From positions 372,001 to 436,000 of the forward strand of contig JBKJRC010000005.1 in NCBI GenBank assembly GCA_046594915.1: a stretch of 64,000 nucleotides of DNA. The letters run 5' to 3'. Below are positions 1 to 9,490 of this stretch, piece after piece. Every line of letters begins with the position of its first letter. Position 1 is the stretch's first letter. The DNA is from Methylotenera_A sp046594915 (GTDB lineage: Bacteria > Pseudomonadota > Gammaproteobacteria > Burkholderiales > Methylophilaceae). Made by a program: the position numbers and the translations under genes. The notes under the pieces were generated by a model. The model made no database searches. It saw only the letters and a list, made by a program, of their open reading frames with translations, and was not told the origin of the DNA.

Positions 1-434
1 ACACCCACACAAATTGCGCTATCGGCCACATTAAAGGCGGGCCAAGATAAACCATTCACATGAAAAGACAGAAAATCCACCACATAACCCAAAGTCAGTC
101 TGTCGTATAGATTACCAATCGCGCCGCCTAATACTAAAGCCAAACCAAGGCAAAAAAGTTTTTGGTTTTGATGCTTTTTAAGCAAATAAGTAATGACGAA
201 AATTGCAATAATTGAAATGCCGCTAAAAAACCACTTTTGCCAGCCGCCAGCATCCGCCAAAAAGCTAAAGGCCGCGCCTTCATTGTGATAGCGCACTAAG
301 TCAAAAAAACGGGTTATGGTTAAATGTTCACCATATTGAAATGCGTTTTGTACTAAATGTTTAGTATATAAATCCAGCACAACCACAATGGCGCTGATAC
401 TTAACCATTTAAAAACGCTAATATTTTTAAGCAT
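1..434 (-). CDS. lspA: lipoprotein signal peptidase (signal peptidase II), C-terminus cut by window edge
   Basis: Inner-membrane aspartic protease that removes the signal peptide from diacylglyceryl-prolipoproteins. The 144 codons present start at the ATG at 434-432 and run off the left edge, so only the last residues are missing. Hydrophobic segments and both catalytic Asp motifs are visible: GNLYDR (Asp111) and FNVADSA (Asp138), plus the upstream NEGAAFSF signature. The start overlaps the ileS stop by 8 nt, so it is probably translationally coupled and the last gene seen of murJ-ribF-ileS-lspA. Identification is secure. Confidence 0.95.
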   Translation of the reverse strand, partial: MLKNISVFKWLSISAIVVVLDLYTKHLVQNAFQYGEHLTITRFFDLVRYHNEGAAFSFLADAGGWQKWFFSGISIIAIFVITYLLKKHQNQKLFCLGLALVLGGAIGNLYDRLTLGYVVDFLSFHVNGLSWPAFNVADSAICVG

Positions 435-3348
435 ACTTTCTCACTTCGCCTGCACCAAATAGATTGCTCACACAACGCCCACAAATAGCTGGGTGTTCCG
501 CATGAGAACCAACATCTGCACGGTAGTGCCAGCAACGGTCGCATTTTTTGTGCTCGCTTGGCTTAACAACAATTTTTCGTTCTGAATCGCTACTTACTTT
601 ATATAGTTTAGCACTTGATGTAATCATCACAAACCGCAAATCATCACCCAAGCTTTCCATGACTTTAAATCTATCGTGTGCCATATAAAATTCAAGTTCT
701 GCTTGTAAAGACGAGCCAATTTGACCTGCGCTACGCAAAAACTCTATTTCTTTAGCGACTTCACTACGTGCGTTCACAAGAGCGAACCAGGCTGCAGTTC
801 TATCAATATTTAATTCAGGGTCAGGTAATTCATACCATACATCTTCAAACACACTTTTATCAGAGTTAACCGCTAAGATTTGCCAAATTTCATCTGCAGT
901 AAAACTTAAAATTGGCGCAACTAAGCGCATTAAGGCATGGGTGATATGATACAACGCGCTTTGCGCAGCACGGCGTGCAGGCGAATTTTCACCTGCGGTA
1001 TATAGCCTATCTTTTAAAATATCTAAGTAAAAACCGCCCAAATCTTCTGAACAGAAACTGACGATTTTTTGCACCGCCAAATGGAATTCATATTTCCCAT
1101 ACAAAGAAACATCTTTACCTTGCTCGTCTACCTTAGTAGCAATCTCTTCTTGCAACTGTGCTGTTAAATATAGTGCATATTTATCAATTTCTAACCATTG
1201 GTCCACAGGCAATAAATTTTTGCTAGCATCAAAATCCGCCAAATTCGCCAACAAGAACTTCATGGTATTGCGAATACGGCGATAGCTTTCTGCCACGCGT
1301 TTTAAAATTTCATCCGAAATTGTTAACTCACCAGAATAGTCGGTTGAAGCTGCCCACAAACGCAAAATATCTGCGCCGTAAGTGTCCATCACTTTTTGCG
1401 GCGCAACCACGTTGCCTTTGGATTTACTCATTTTGTGACCAGCGCCATCCACCACAAAACCATGCGTCAGCAAGGCTTCATAAGGCGCTCGGCCATCAAT
1501 CGCGCAACCTGTGAGCAAGCTGGATTGAAACCAACCGCGATGCTGATCGGAGCCTTCTAAATACAAATCAGCAACTGGTTTACCTTCCAGCGCCCGTTTA
1601 TTGGCTTCTTCTGAAAGTGTCGGGTGTTTAGGTGAGCGCAGCACTGCTTTGTGCGTAACGCCAGAATCAAACCATACGTCTAAGGTATAGGTGACTTTTT
1701 TATAATCCGCCATATTGTCAGGCGCATGTGTGTTTAAAAAGGCATCCGCATCTAAACTAAACCAAGCTTCTACGCCTGCATTTTCAACCAGCAAACAAGC
1801 CTGTTCTAATAAAAGCGGTGTTTGCGGATGCGGTTCACCGGTTTCTTTATGCACAAAAAACGGCATCGGCACGCCCCAGCTACGCTGGCGCGAAACGCAC
1901 CAATCCGGCCGATTTTTAATCATCGCCTCTAAACGTGCGCGACCCCAGCTGGGGAAAAATTCGGTTGCCTCAACGGCTTTGTTAGCATGCTCACGTAAGC
2001 TTTTGCCAGTGGCATCTTGTGCGTTCATGCCAATAAACCATTGATGCGTCGCTAATTGCATCAGCGGCGTTTTATGACGCCAGCAATGCGGAAAACTATG
2101 ATTTAAGCGTGCGCTTGCTAGCAAATTACCCGTTTCGAACATTTTAGCCAAAATCACTTTATTGGCATCTTGACGACTTAAACCGCGAATCGATTCAAAC
2201 TCCACCAAATCACTATTAAAAAACTTACCATCGCCACCCATTAAAATGCGCGGTTTTTCGTTAGGAAAATTAGCGCGCATCACCAACCAGTCATCATTAC
2301 CATGTGCAGCGGCGGTATGCACCAAGCCAGTACCGGTTTCCATCGTTACATGCTCGCCACAAATAATAGGCACTTGTCTATTTTCAAAAGGGTGTTGCAA
2401 AAGTAGCCCTGAAATTTTCATTCCCTGAAAATCAGCAATTCTTTCGTAACTTTCTAACAAACCATAACGATTTAATCCATTCACAAACAAATCATGTGCA
2501 AGTATTAAATTCCCCTTGGATGTTTTAATCAAAAAATAGTCAAGATTTGGGTTGACAGAAATTGCTTGGTTTGCGGGCAATGTCCAAGGTGTTGTTGTCC
2601 AGATTACTGCATAGGTATCGCCCGTTATTTCCACGCCCAGCGCTTTACCCAATGCCGCGTTATCCACCACTTTAAAACCCACATCAATCGCTGGTGAATT
2701 GACATCTTCATATTCCACTTCTGCTTCGGCTAACGCAGAACCACAATCCACACACCAATGCACGGGTTTGCTACCTTGATACAGATAGCCATTTTGTTGA
2801 ATCTCGCCCAAAGCGCGCATAATATCGGCTTCGGTTTTGAAATCCATCGTCAAATACGGATTATCCCAATCGCCCAACACGCCTAAACGGATAAAGTCTT
2901 TCTTTTGTTTTTCTACTTGCTCAGCCGCATAAGCGCGACAAAGCTCGCGGAATTTTGCAGGGGCGATATTTTTGCCGTGCGTTTTTTCAACCACCAACTC
3001 AATCGGCAGGCCGTGACAATCCCAACCTGGCACGTAAGTCGCATCAAAACCACTTAAGGTTTTAGATTTAACGATAATATCTTTTAAGATTTTATTTACT
3101 GCGTGGCCGATATGAATATCGCCATTGGCGTACGGCGGGCCATCGTGCAGAATGAATTTTGGTGCGTCTTTGCGCGCTTCCCTGATTCTTTGATACAACT
3201 TTTTATCTTGCCATTGTTTTAACCAAGCGGGTTCGCGTTTAGCTAAATCGCCACGCATAGGGAAAGGCGTTTCGGGCTGATTGATTTTGTATTTTAAATC
3301 TTTGACTACTGAATTTTGGGTTTGTAAATTTTTAATATCTTGGGTCAT
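427..3348 (-). CDS. ileS: isoleucyl-tRNA synthetase
   Basis: Class I aminoacyl-tRNA synthetase that charges tRNA-Ile in the cytoplasm. At 973 residues it is slightly longer than the enterobacterial enzyme, mainly because about 17 extra residues precede the conserved PFPMRGDLAKREP start region. Visible motifs are the HIGH sequence at residues 79-82, the HGLPIE motif, a large CP1 editing insertion (about 200-400), KMSKS at 639-643, and a C-terminal Cys4 zinc knuckle (KCDRCW ... ICGRC). It follows ribF by 45 nt and overlaps lspA by 8 nt, a standard betaproteobacterial operon order. Confidence 0.97.
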   Translation of the reverse strand: MTQDIKNLQTQNSVVKDLKYKINQPETPFPMRGDLAKREPAWLKQWQDKKLYQRIREARKDAPKFILHDGPPYANGDIHIGHAVNKILKDIIVKSKTLSGFDATYVPGWDCHGLPIELVVEKTHGKNIAPAKFRELCRAYAAEQVEKQKKDFIRLGVLGDWDNPYLTMDFKTEADIMRALGEIQQNGYLYQGSKPVHWCVDCGSALAEAEVEYEDVNSPAIDVGFKVVDNAALGKALGVEITGDTYAVIWTTTPWTLPANQAISVNPNLDYFLIKTSKGNLILAHDLFVNGLNRYGLLESYERIADFQGMKISGLLLQHPFENRQVPIICGEHVTMETGTGLVHTAAAHGNDDWLVMRANFPNEKPRILMGGDGKFFNSDLVEFESIRGLSRQDANKVILAKMFETGNLLASARLNHSFPHCWRHKTPLMQLATHQWFIGMNAQDATGKSLREHANKAVEATEFFPSWGRARLEAMIKNRPDWCVSRQRSWGVPMPFFVHKETGEPHPQTPLLLEQACLLVENAGVEAWFSLDADAFLNTHAPDNMADYKKVTYTLDVWFDSGVTHKAVLRSPKHPTLSEEANKRALEGKPVADLYLEGSDQHRGWFQSSLLTGCAIDGRAPYEALLTHGFVVDGAGHKMSKSKGNVVAPQKVMDTYGADILRLWAASTDYSGELTISDEILKRVAESYRRIRNTMKFLLANLADFDASKNLLPVDQWLEIDKYALYLTAQLQEEIATKVDEQGKDVSLYGKYEFHLAVQKIVSFCSEDLGGFYLDILKDRLYTAGENSPARRAAQSALYHITHALMRLVAPILSFTADEIWQILAVNSDKSVFEDVWYELPDPELNIDRTAAWFALVNARSEVAKEIEFLRSAGQIGSSLQAELEFYMAHDRFKVMESLGDDLRFVMITSSAKLYKVSSDSERKIVVKPSEHKKCDRCWHYRADVGSHAEHPAICGRCVSNLFGAGEVRKYA

Positions 3349-3393
3349 TGTTTAATTCTTAGTCTTTAATTCTTGGTTTAATTAATGCTCGGT

Positions 3394-4338
3394 TTAATTT
3401 TTCACGTCTTGCTGATCAAAATAATTTCTCGCAATAACAATATCTTGCGCAATCTGCGCTTTTAACGCGTCTAATCCATCAAATTTCATTTCATCGCGAA
3501 TTTTGTGCAAAAATTCCACATGCACATGTCTGCCGTATAAATCTTTATTAAAATCAAGGATATGCACTTCTAACAGTAATTTTGGCACGCCCGCAATTGT
3601 AGGCCGTACGCCTAAATTCGCAACCGCATGCAAACCATACAATTGCCGACCTTGAAATTGAGTTGCACTCAATTTTACGGCATATACCCCGGTTAAGGCA
3701 GGCCGTTCATGCTTAATGTGGATATTAGCAGTAGGAAAACCCAGTTCGCGGCCGCGTTTAGCACCATGCACCACTTTGCCGCTGATACTATAGGCACGAC
3801 CAAGTAGCTCGGACGCCAGCTGTAAATTGCCATAAGATAAAGCATCGCGTACGCGCGTGCTGGATACGCGTTCATTCGCAAAATTAATGGGGGCGAAATC
3901 AATCAAATCAAAATCATTGGCTTTAAAATCGGCCACTGTGCCAGTGCGTTTGGCGCCAAATCTAAAGTCTTCACCCACCAAAATCGTATTACCCTGCAGT
4001 TTTTTGCGCAATATTTCATCCATAAATGCTTGCGCACTGATGGCCGCAAAACGTTGATTAAATGCGCACACAAAAGTTTTTTGCACGCCTGCGGCAATAA
4101 AATATTCTAGTTTTTCGCGTAAGTTACACAGGCGGCTGGGCGCATTTAACGGCGTAAAAAACTCGCGTGGATGCGGCTCAAAAGTCATTACGGCTGGTAT
4201 TAAATTTTTAGCACGCGCCACTTCAACCAAACGCTTTAACAAAGCTTGATGCCCCAAATGCATGCCGTCGAAATTGCCAATCGCCAATGCTGTGGACGAT
4301 TGCAGTTTGGCTGGAATATGCCTGAAAACCTGCATCAA
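3394..4338 (-). CDS. ribF: bifunctional riboflavin kinase / FAD synthetase
   Basis: Converts riboflavin to FMN and then FAD. The N-terminal nucleotidyltransferase domain carries the HIGH-like signature GNFDGMHLGHQ at residues 22-32. The C-terminal kinase domain has GKVVHGAKRGRELGFPTANI (about 190-210) followed by GVYAVKL. The length of 314 residues is normal. It lies 31 nt after murJ and before ileS. An MM start leaves one codon of uncertainty. No FMN riboswitch-like leader is evident. Confidence 0.96.
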   Translation of the reverse strand: MMQVFRHIPAKLQSSTALAIGNFDGMHLGHQALLKRLVEVARAKNLIPAVMTFEPHPREFFTPLNAPSRLCNLREKLEYFIAAGVQKTFVCAFNQRFAAISAQAFMDEILRKKLQGNTILVGEDFRFGAKRTGTVADFKANDFDLIDFAPINFANERVSSTRVRDALSYGNLQLASELLGRAYSISGKVVHGAKRGRELGFPTANIHIKHERPALTGVYAVKLSATQFQGRQLYGLHAVANLGVRPTIAGVPKLLLEVHILDFNKDLYGRHVHVEFLHKIRDEMKFDGLDALKAQIAQDIVIARNYFDQQDVKN

Positions 4339-4369
4339 TGCTTTACTCTCATTAAAGTTTCATTTGGCA

Positions 4370-5914
4370 TTAATGCTTAACCCTGCGCATATAATCTTTA
4401 GGCCGAAAGCCCAGTAATAACAGAGTTGCAAAGTAACTTAAGCCACCTAATGCGACCAAAGCGCTAATATAAATCAAGCGTTTCATCAGGCTAAAATTCA
4501 GCCACGCACTGCTGTCGCCCGTGGAAAAATACAGCACAATTGTCATCACGCCCAATGCAACTGATAATTTCATTAGAAAAACTAGCCAGCCCGCCTGCGG
4601 TTGATAGATATGCGCTTTACGCAAATGATAAAACAGCAAAGTAGCGTTGATGCAAGCGCCCAGACCGATTGCCAATGCCAAAGCGGCATGGTTTAAGTGC
4701 AGGCCAAAGATAAAAATGAGATTCATCAGTTGCGTTGCTACTAAAGTGAATATGGCGATTTTTACTGGGGTTTTAATATTTTGTCGTGCGTAAAAACCAG
4801 GCGCTAAAATCTTGACCAGAATCAAGCCCAACAAACCAATGCTGTACGCAATCAACGCCTGCTGGGTCATTAACACATCCATCGCGGTAAACTTTCCATA
4901 ATGAAATAGCGTAGCCACCAACGGCGTGGCCAATACAGCCAGCGCCACCGCAGCAGGAGCGGCTAAAATAAAGGTTAAACGTAAGCCCCAGTCTAGCAAT
5001 TGTGAGTATTCACTATCATTGCTGCCCGCATAAGCTTTAGATAAGCTTGGCAACAATATTGTACCTAACGCAACACCTAGCACGCCTGTTGGAAACTCCA
5101 TTAAACGATCGGCGTAATACAGCCAACTGACACTGCCTGTGGCTAAAAATGAGGCGAAAATCGTGTTAATAATCAGCGAAATCTGTGCAACAGACACGCC
5201 TAAAACGGCAGGTCCCATCAGTTTTAAAATCCGCCAAACGCCTTCGTCATCGCGTTTCATTTCAAATTTAGGCAATAAGCCAATCTGCTTTAAAAAAGGA
5301 ATTTGAAACATTAACTGTAAAAAACCACCAATGAATACCGCCCAAGCCAATACTTTAATAGGTTCGGCAAAATGCTCGGCAAAAAATAATACCGCAGCAA
5401 TCATGGAAACGTTGAGCCACACTGGCGTAAACGCGGGTATGCCAAATTTATTGTAGGTATTGAGTACGCCGCCCGCCATGGAAACCAGCGAGATAAAGAA
5501 AATATACGGGAAAGTGATGCGCAACAACTCAATGGTGAGCTGCATTTTGTTCGGTTCAGTCTGAAAACCAGGTGCGATTAACGCCACAATCCACGGCGCG
5601 GCCAGCATGCCAAGCAAAGTGACGCCGACTAAAATAATGCCCAGCCAAGTCGCCACGCGATTAATTAAGCTATGGGTTTCATCTAACGTGCGCTGGCTTT
5701 TATACTCAGCTAAAATAGGCACGAAAGCCTGACTAAATGCGCCCTCCGCCGATACGCGGCGCAATAGATTGGGAATTTTAAACGCGACAATAAACGCATC
5801 GGTTAACATGCCTGCGCCAAATACGCGCGCAATCAGCGTATCGCGCACAAAACCTAATATGCGCGACACAAACGTCATGCTGCCAACTTTGGCTAAAGCT
5901 TTGAGTAAATTCAT
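4370..5914 (-). CDS. murJ: lipid II flippase MurJ (MviN)
   Basis: Polytopic MOP-superfamily protein of 514 residues that flips lipid II across the inner membrane for peptidoglycan synthesis. The N-terminus aligns without gaps to the family: Arg18, Arg24, Asp39 and Arg52 sit at the positions known to be needed in the E. coli protein. Hydrophobic segments repeat through the whole sequence. It is the first gene of the murJ-ribF-ileS-lspA group and is divergent from rpsT. Confidence 0.96.
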   Translation of the reverse strand: MNLLKALAKVGSMTFVSRILGFVRDTLIARVFGAGMLTDAFIVAFKIPNLLRRVSAEGAFSQAFVPILAEYKSQRTLDETHSLINRVATWLGIILVGVTLLGMLAAPWIVALIAPGFQTEPNKMQLTIELLRITFPYIFFISLVSMAGGVLNTYNKFGIPAFTPVWLNVSMIAAVLFFAEHFAEPIKVLAWAVFIGGFLQLMFQIPFLKQIGLLPKFEMKRDDEGVWRILKLMGPAVLGVSVAQISLIINTIFASFLATGSVSWLYYADRLMEFPTGVLGVALGTILLPSLSKAYAGSNDSEYSQLLDWGLRLTFILAAPAAVALAVLATPLVATLFHYGKFTAMDVLMTQQALIAYSIGLLGLILVKILAPGFYARQNIKTPVKIAIFTLVATQLMNLIFIFGLHLNHAALALAIGLGACINATLLFYHLRKAHIYQPQAGWLVFLMKLSVALGVMTIVLYFSTGDSSAWLNFSLMKRLIYISALVALGGLSYFATLLLLGFRPKDYMRRVKH

Positions 5915-6017
5915 TTAATTATTTAGGCTTGATTGCTTATTATTAATAGCCTGCATTTTAACATGGCAGTATAGCTATAATTACATGCTTAATTACATGC
6001 TTTTTAGTGATTAGCTC

Positions 6018-6046
6018 TTGCCAAGGAACGCAAAAAACACTATTAT
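6018..6046 (+). promoter_or_regulatory. sigma-70 promoter of rpsT
   Basis: A -35 box TTGCCA (6018-6023) and a -10 box TATTAT (6041-6046) are separated by exactly 17 bp and lie about 70 nt before the rpsT start. This is one of the clearest vegetative promoters in the window. It is assigned by sequence only. Confidence 0.75.
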
Positions 6047-6115
6047 GCACGGTTTCGCATTAACACCAACTTACTTAAGTTAAAGCACTAGGACAAGGAT
6101 TAGGTTTAAAATCAT

Positions 6116-6511
6116 ATGGCAAATACCGCACAAGCTCGCAAACGCGCACGTCAATCTGTAAAAGTAAATGCACACAATTCTGCATTGCGTTCAACCTTAC
6201 GCACTGCAATTAAAAAAGTATTAAAAGCAGTTGAAGCTGGCGATAAAGCCGCTGCAATGGCTAGCTATCAAGAAAATGTCAGTGTGATTGATCGCATTGC
6301 TGATAAAAAAATTATTCACAAAAATAAAGCAGCCCGTCATAAAAGCCGTTTAACTGCTGCTATTAAAGCATTAACAACGGATGGTCCTGTGATGTTAACC
6401 AAAAAAGCAGCGCCTGTTAAAGCCAAAGCAGCACCAAAGGCTAAAGTTGCAGCGGCAACTAAACCTAAAGCCGCTAAAAAAGTAGCGCCAAAAGCTACCG
6501 CTGAAAAGTAG
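6116..6511 (+). CDS. rpsT: 30S ribosomal protein S20 with long Ala/Lys-rich C-terminal tail
   Basis: Primary 16S rRNA-binding protein of the small subunit. Residues 1-88 match canonical S20 (MANTAQARKRARQ start; helix with KKIIHKNKAARHKSRL). The protein then continues for about 43 residues of Ala/Lys/Pro/Val low-complexity sequence (units such as PVKAKAAPKAK), giving 131 residues against the usual 87-88. The start is supported by a purine-rich leader (AAGGATTAGG). It is monocistronic between its own promoter and a strong terminator. The reading frame and codon usage stay consistent through the tail, so a frameshift artefact is unlikely. Confidence 0.97.
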   Translation: MANTAQARKRARQSVKVNAHNSALRSTLRTAIKKVLKAVEAGDKAAAMASYQENVSVIDRIADKKIIHKNKAARHKSRLTAAIKALTTDGPVMLTKKAAPVKAKAAPKAKVAAATKPKAAKKVAPKATAEK

Positions 6512-6569
6512 TTATTAAAAATAAGTGTGTTAAATTTAATACCTGATTAAGGTTTAGATTTAATAATTT

Positions 6570-6595
6570 AAAAAGCCTCGCATGCGAGGCTTTTT
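6570..6595. terminator. bidirectional rho-independent terminator between rpsT and purK
   Basis: Perfect 26-bp palindrome with a GC core (GCCTCGC / GCGAGGC) flanked by five A on the left and five T on the right. It reads as a hairpin plus T-tract on both strands. It lies between convergent rpsT (plus) and purK (minus), so it probably serves both. Confidence 0.9.
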
Positions 6596-6629
6596 ATTTG
6601 GCTAAATTAACAGTAAATTAACAGTTAAT

Positions 6630-7847
6630 TTACCCTATATTTAATTGGCTACGTGCCACTAAAGCGGTATTGAGTACCGCTTGTTTATCTTGCCCATTTA
6701 AGCGACCAATCACCGTAAAATGCCCCATTTTTCGCGCTTTGCGTGGCTCGTGTTTGCTGTATAAATGCAACTTTAAATTGTCGTGTGCCAGTGCTTTATG
6801 CCACGCTGGCTCTTGTGCAATAGCATTTTCTACTTCTGTGTGACTACCGCTAAACCAGCTATCGCCCAAAATATTCACCATCACCGCGTTACTATGCAAA
6901 CTTGCATCACCTAAAGCTAAACCTGTCATCACACGCACTTGCTGCTCAAATTGATTCGTCACACAGGCATCAATCGTGTAATGACCAGAATTATGCGGGC
7001 GCGGCGCAATTTCATTCACCAGTAACTGCTTGCCTACTACAAAAAACTCCACCCCCAACACGCCAACGTAGCCTAACTCATGTGCCAATTTTTTTGCCAA
7101 CTCTTGGGCGTTTGCCTTAATCACTTCAGAGCATCTAGCGGGAACGATGGTCATGTCTAAAATGCCGTTTAAATGGCTATTTTCTGCGGTTGGATAGCTG
7201 GCAATTTGGCCATTTTTATCACGCGCCAGCACAACTGATACTTCTAAATCTAGCGGCAACAGCTGTTCTAATACGCAAATTTCTTGTTTAAATGCGGTAA
7301 AAGCTTGCTGTGCCTCAGATTGGTTTTTAACACGCGCTTGCCCTTTGCCATCGTAACCAAACCGCGCAACTTTAAGAATCGCTGGATAAAGCTCACTGCT
7401 ATCTTTTGGAATATCATCGACATGTTTTATCACAGCAAAAGGCGCAACTGGCAAACCCGCTTGTTTAATAAAGTTTTTTTCTAGTACGCGGTTTTGCGCA
7501 ATGGCGACGCAAGCGGCGTTAGGATGCACATCCACCGTTTCAGCCAGCTTTTCCAAAGCGCCTGCAGGCACGTTTTCAAATTCAGTTGTCACGGCCTGGC
7601 ACGTTTCAGCCATTTGTTTTAACGCATGCACATCATCAAAATGCGCGCACAAATGGATATCCGCAATTTTGCCTGCGGGACTACTGGTATCTGGATCTAA
7701 CACAGTGACTTTATACCCCAGCTCATGCGCAGCAATTACAAAAAAACGACCCAGTTGGCCGCCGCCTAGCATGCCCAACATCGCTGGTGGATTGATAATC
7801 TGACTTGGGTTGACGATCTGACTAATGTTGACTTGGCTTTTGCTCAT
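6630..7847 (-). CDS. purK: 5-(carboxyamino)imidazole ribonucleotide synthase
   Basis: ATP-grasp enzyme that carboxylates AIR to N5-CAIR in purine synthesis. Residues 22-35 show the dinucleotide-like MLGMLGGGQLGRF motif. The ATP-grasp core follows, and the C-terminal NEIAPRPHNSGH metal/ATP motif is present. It has 405 residues, with about 20 extra residues before the conserved start. Its ATG overlaps the purE stop by 4 nt (ATGA), so the two are translationally coupled and act in consecutive steps. Confidence 0.96.
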   Translation of the reverse strand: MSKSQVNISQIVNPSQIINPPAMLGMLGGGQLGRFFVIAAHELGYKVTVLDPDTSSPAGKIADIHLCAHFDDVHALKQMAETCQAVTTEFENVPAGALEKLAETVDVHPNAACVAIAQNRVLEKNFIKQAGLPVAPFAVIKHVDDIPKDSSELYPAILKVARFGYDGKGQARVKNQSEAQQAFTAFKQEICVLEQLLPLDLEVSVVLARDKNGQIASYPTAENSHLNGILDMTIVPARCSEVIKANAQELAKKLAHELGYVGVLGVEFFVVGKQLLVNEIAPRPHNSGHYTIDACVTNQFEQQVRVMTGLALGDASLHSNAVMVNILGDSWFSGSHTEVENAIAQEPAWHKALAHDNLKLHLYSKHEPRKARKMGHFTVIGRLNGQDKQAVLNTALVARSQLNIG

Positions 7848-8356
7848 GGTTTTTCAATTAATTCCATTGCATAGACTTTATTACTTTGCTTTACTCTAAA
7901 TTCTACTAGCTTTTTGGCTAAATCCGCATCATGATTCGCCAAAATTGATACTGCAAATAAGCCTGCATTAGCCGCCCCTGCTTCGCCAATCGCAAATGTT
8001 GCTACTGGAATACCTTTTGGCATCTGTACGATTGACAATAAAGAATCTTGGCCTTGTAAATGCTTAGAAGGCACTGGTACGCCAAGCACAGGTAATGTGG
8101 TTTTTGCCGCCACCATGCCAGGCAAATGTGCTGCGCCACCTGCGCCAGCAATAATAATTTGATAGCCTTGTTTATGCGCATTTTCGGCAAATTCGAACAT
8201 TAAGTCAGGTGTGCGATGCGCAGATACCACTTTCGCCTCATAGGGCACACCAAAATCCGCCAGCATTTGCGCAGCATTTTTCATCACAGGCCAATCGCTA
8301 TCTGAGCCCATGACAATGGCTACTATCGGTTTATTCATTGCAGTATTCTCGCTCAA
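7844..8356 (-). CDS. purE: N5-CAIR mutase, class I PurE
   Basis: Moves the carboxylate of N5-CAIR to give CAIR, the step after PurK. Signature motifs are MGSDSDW (phosphate binding), SAHRTP (catalytic His) and GGAAHLPG. The length of 170 residues is typical. It starts 13 nt after the proB stop and overlaps purK by 4 nt, so obgE-proB-purE-purK looks like a single transcript. Confidence 0.97.
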   Translation of the reverse strand: MSENTAMNKPIVAIVMGSDSDWPVMKNAAQMLADFGVPYEAKVVSAHRTPDLMFEFAENAHKQGYQIIIAGAGGAAHLPGMVAAKTTLPVLGVPVPSKHLQGQDSLLSIVQMPKGIPVATFAIGEAGAANAGLFAVSILANHDADLAKKLVEFRVKQSNKVYAMELIEKP

Positions 8357-8368
8357 AATATTCTGTAT

Positions 8369-9490
8369 TTAAATAATAATTAAGTTATCGCGGTGGATTA
8401 ACTCTGACTCTTCGATATAACCCAAAATGTGCTCAATTTCATTGCTTGCCTTGCGTTTTATGCGACTAGCATCGCTCGAATTATAGTTCACAATACCGCG
8501 CGCAATCTCAATACCCTCTTCATTCAAGCATGCCACTACATCGCCACGCTCAAAATGTCCTTGCACTTCAACCACACCAATTGGCAGCAAACTTTTGCCA
8601 TCGGTTTTTAACACTTTTACCGCGCCTGCATCCAACACGAGCTTACCGCCCAAACGTAAATGGTCAGCCAACCATTGTTTTTTTGCTAAGGTTTTCATTT
8701 GCGTGGCCTTTAAATGCGTGCCAATTGCCTCACCTGCACTTAAGCGCAGCAATACATCCGGCTCACGGCCGGAGGCAATAATCGTATGTGCGCCACTTTT
8801 AGCCGCGCGTTTTGCCGCCAATATTTTGGTTAACATACCGCCAGTGCCCACATGACTGCCTGCGCCACCAGCCATTTTTTCTAACTCTAAATTGCCAGCG
8901 GTTTCAAAATTGATAAATTGCGCTGTTTGATCTTTACGCGGGTCTGCAGAATACAAGCCTTGCTGATCGGTTAATATCACTAAGGTATCTGCCTCAATTA
9001 GATTGGCAACCAATGCGGCCAACGTATCGTTGTCACCAAAACGAATCTCTTCCGTTACTACTGTATCATTCTCGTTGATAATTGGAATCACGTTTAAATC
9101 GAGCAAGGTTTTTAATGTGCTACGCGCGTTTAAATAACGTTTTCTATCACGCAAATCGTCATGAGTCAGTAAAATTTGTGCCGTGTGCAAACCATGTTGT
9201 GCAAAACAGCTTTCGTACATTTGTACCAAACCCATTTGACCGACAGCCGCGGCCGCTTGTAACTCGTTCACTTCTACTGGACGCTTCTTCCAGCCAAGTC
9301 GCTGCATGCCTTCTGCCACCGCACCACTTGAAACCAGCACCACTTGCTTGCCTTGTTTAACCAACGCGCTGATTTGCGTAGCCCAAGCGGCAATCGCCGC
9401 TCTATCTAAACCCTCACCATTATTGGTGACAAGGCTAGAGCCGACTTTAACAATTAAAGTCTTGCTGTTAATCAGTAACGATTGGCTCAT
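8369..9490 (-). CDS. proB: glutamate 5-kinase
   Basis: Phosphorylates glutamate in the first step of proline synthesis. The amino-acid kinase domain starts with KVGSSLVTNNG and VSSGAV, carries the NENDTV motif, and is followed by a C-terminal PUA domain (about 285-373). The 373-residue length matches the long PUA-containing form. The start overlaps the obgE end by 23 nt. No later Met fits, because the kinase fold begins about 10 residues in. proA is not in the window. Confidence 0.96.
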   Translation of the reverse strand: MSQSLLINSKTLIVKVGSSLVTNNGEGLDRAAIAAWATQISALVKQGKQVVLVSSGAVAEGMQRLGWKKRPVEVNELQAAAAVGQMGLVQMYESCFAQHGLHTAQILLTHDDLRDRKRYLNARSTLKTLLDLNVIPIINENDTVVTEEIRFGDNDTLAALVANLIEADTLVILTDQQGLYSADPRKDQTAQFINFETAGNLELEKMAGGAGSHVGTGGMLTKILAAKRAAKSGAHTIIASGREPDVLLRLSAGEAIGTHLKATQMKTLAKKQWLADHLRLGGKLVLDAGAVKVLKTDGKSLLPIGVVEVQGHFERGDVVACLNEEGIEIARGIVNYNSSDASRIKRKASNEIEHILGYIEESELIHRDNLIII

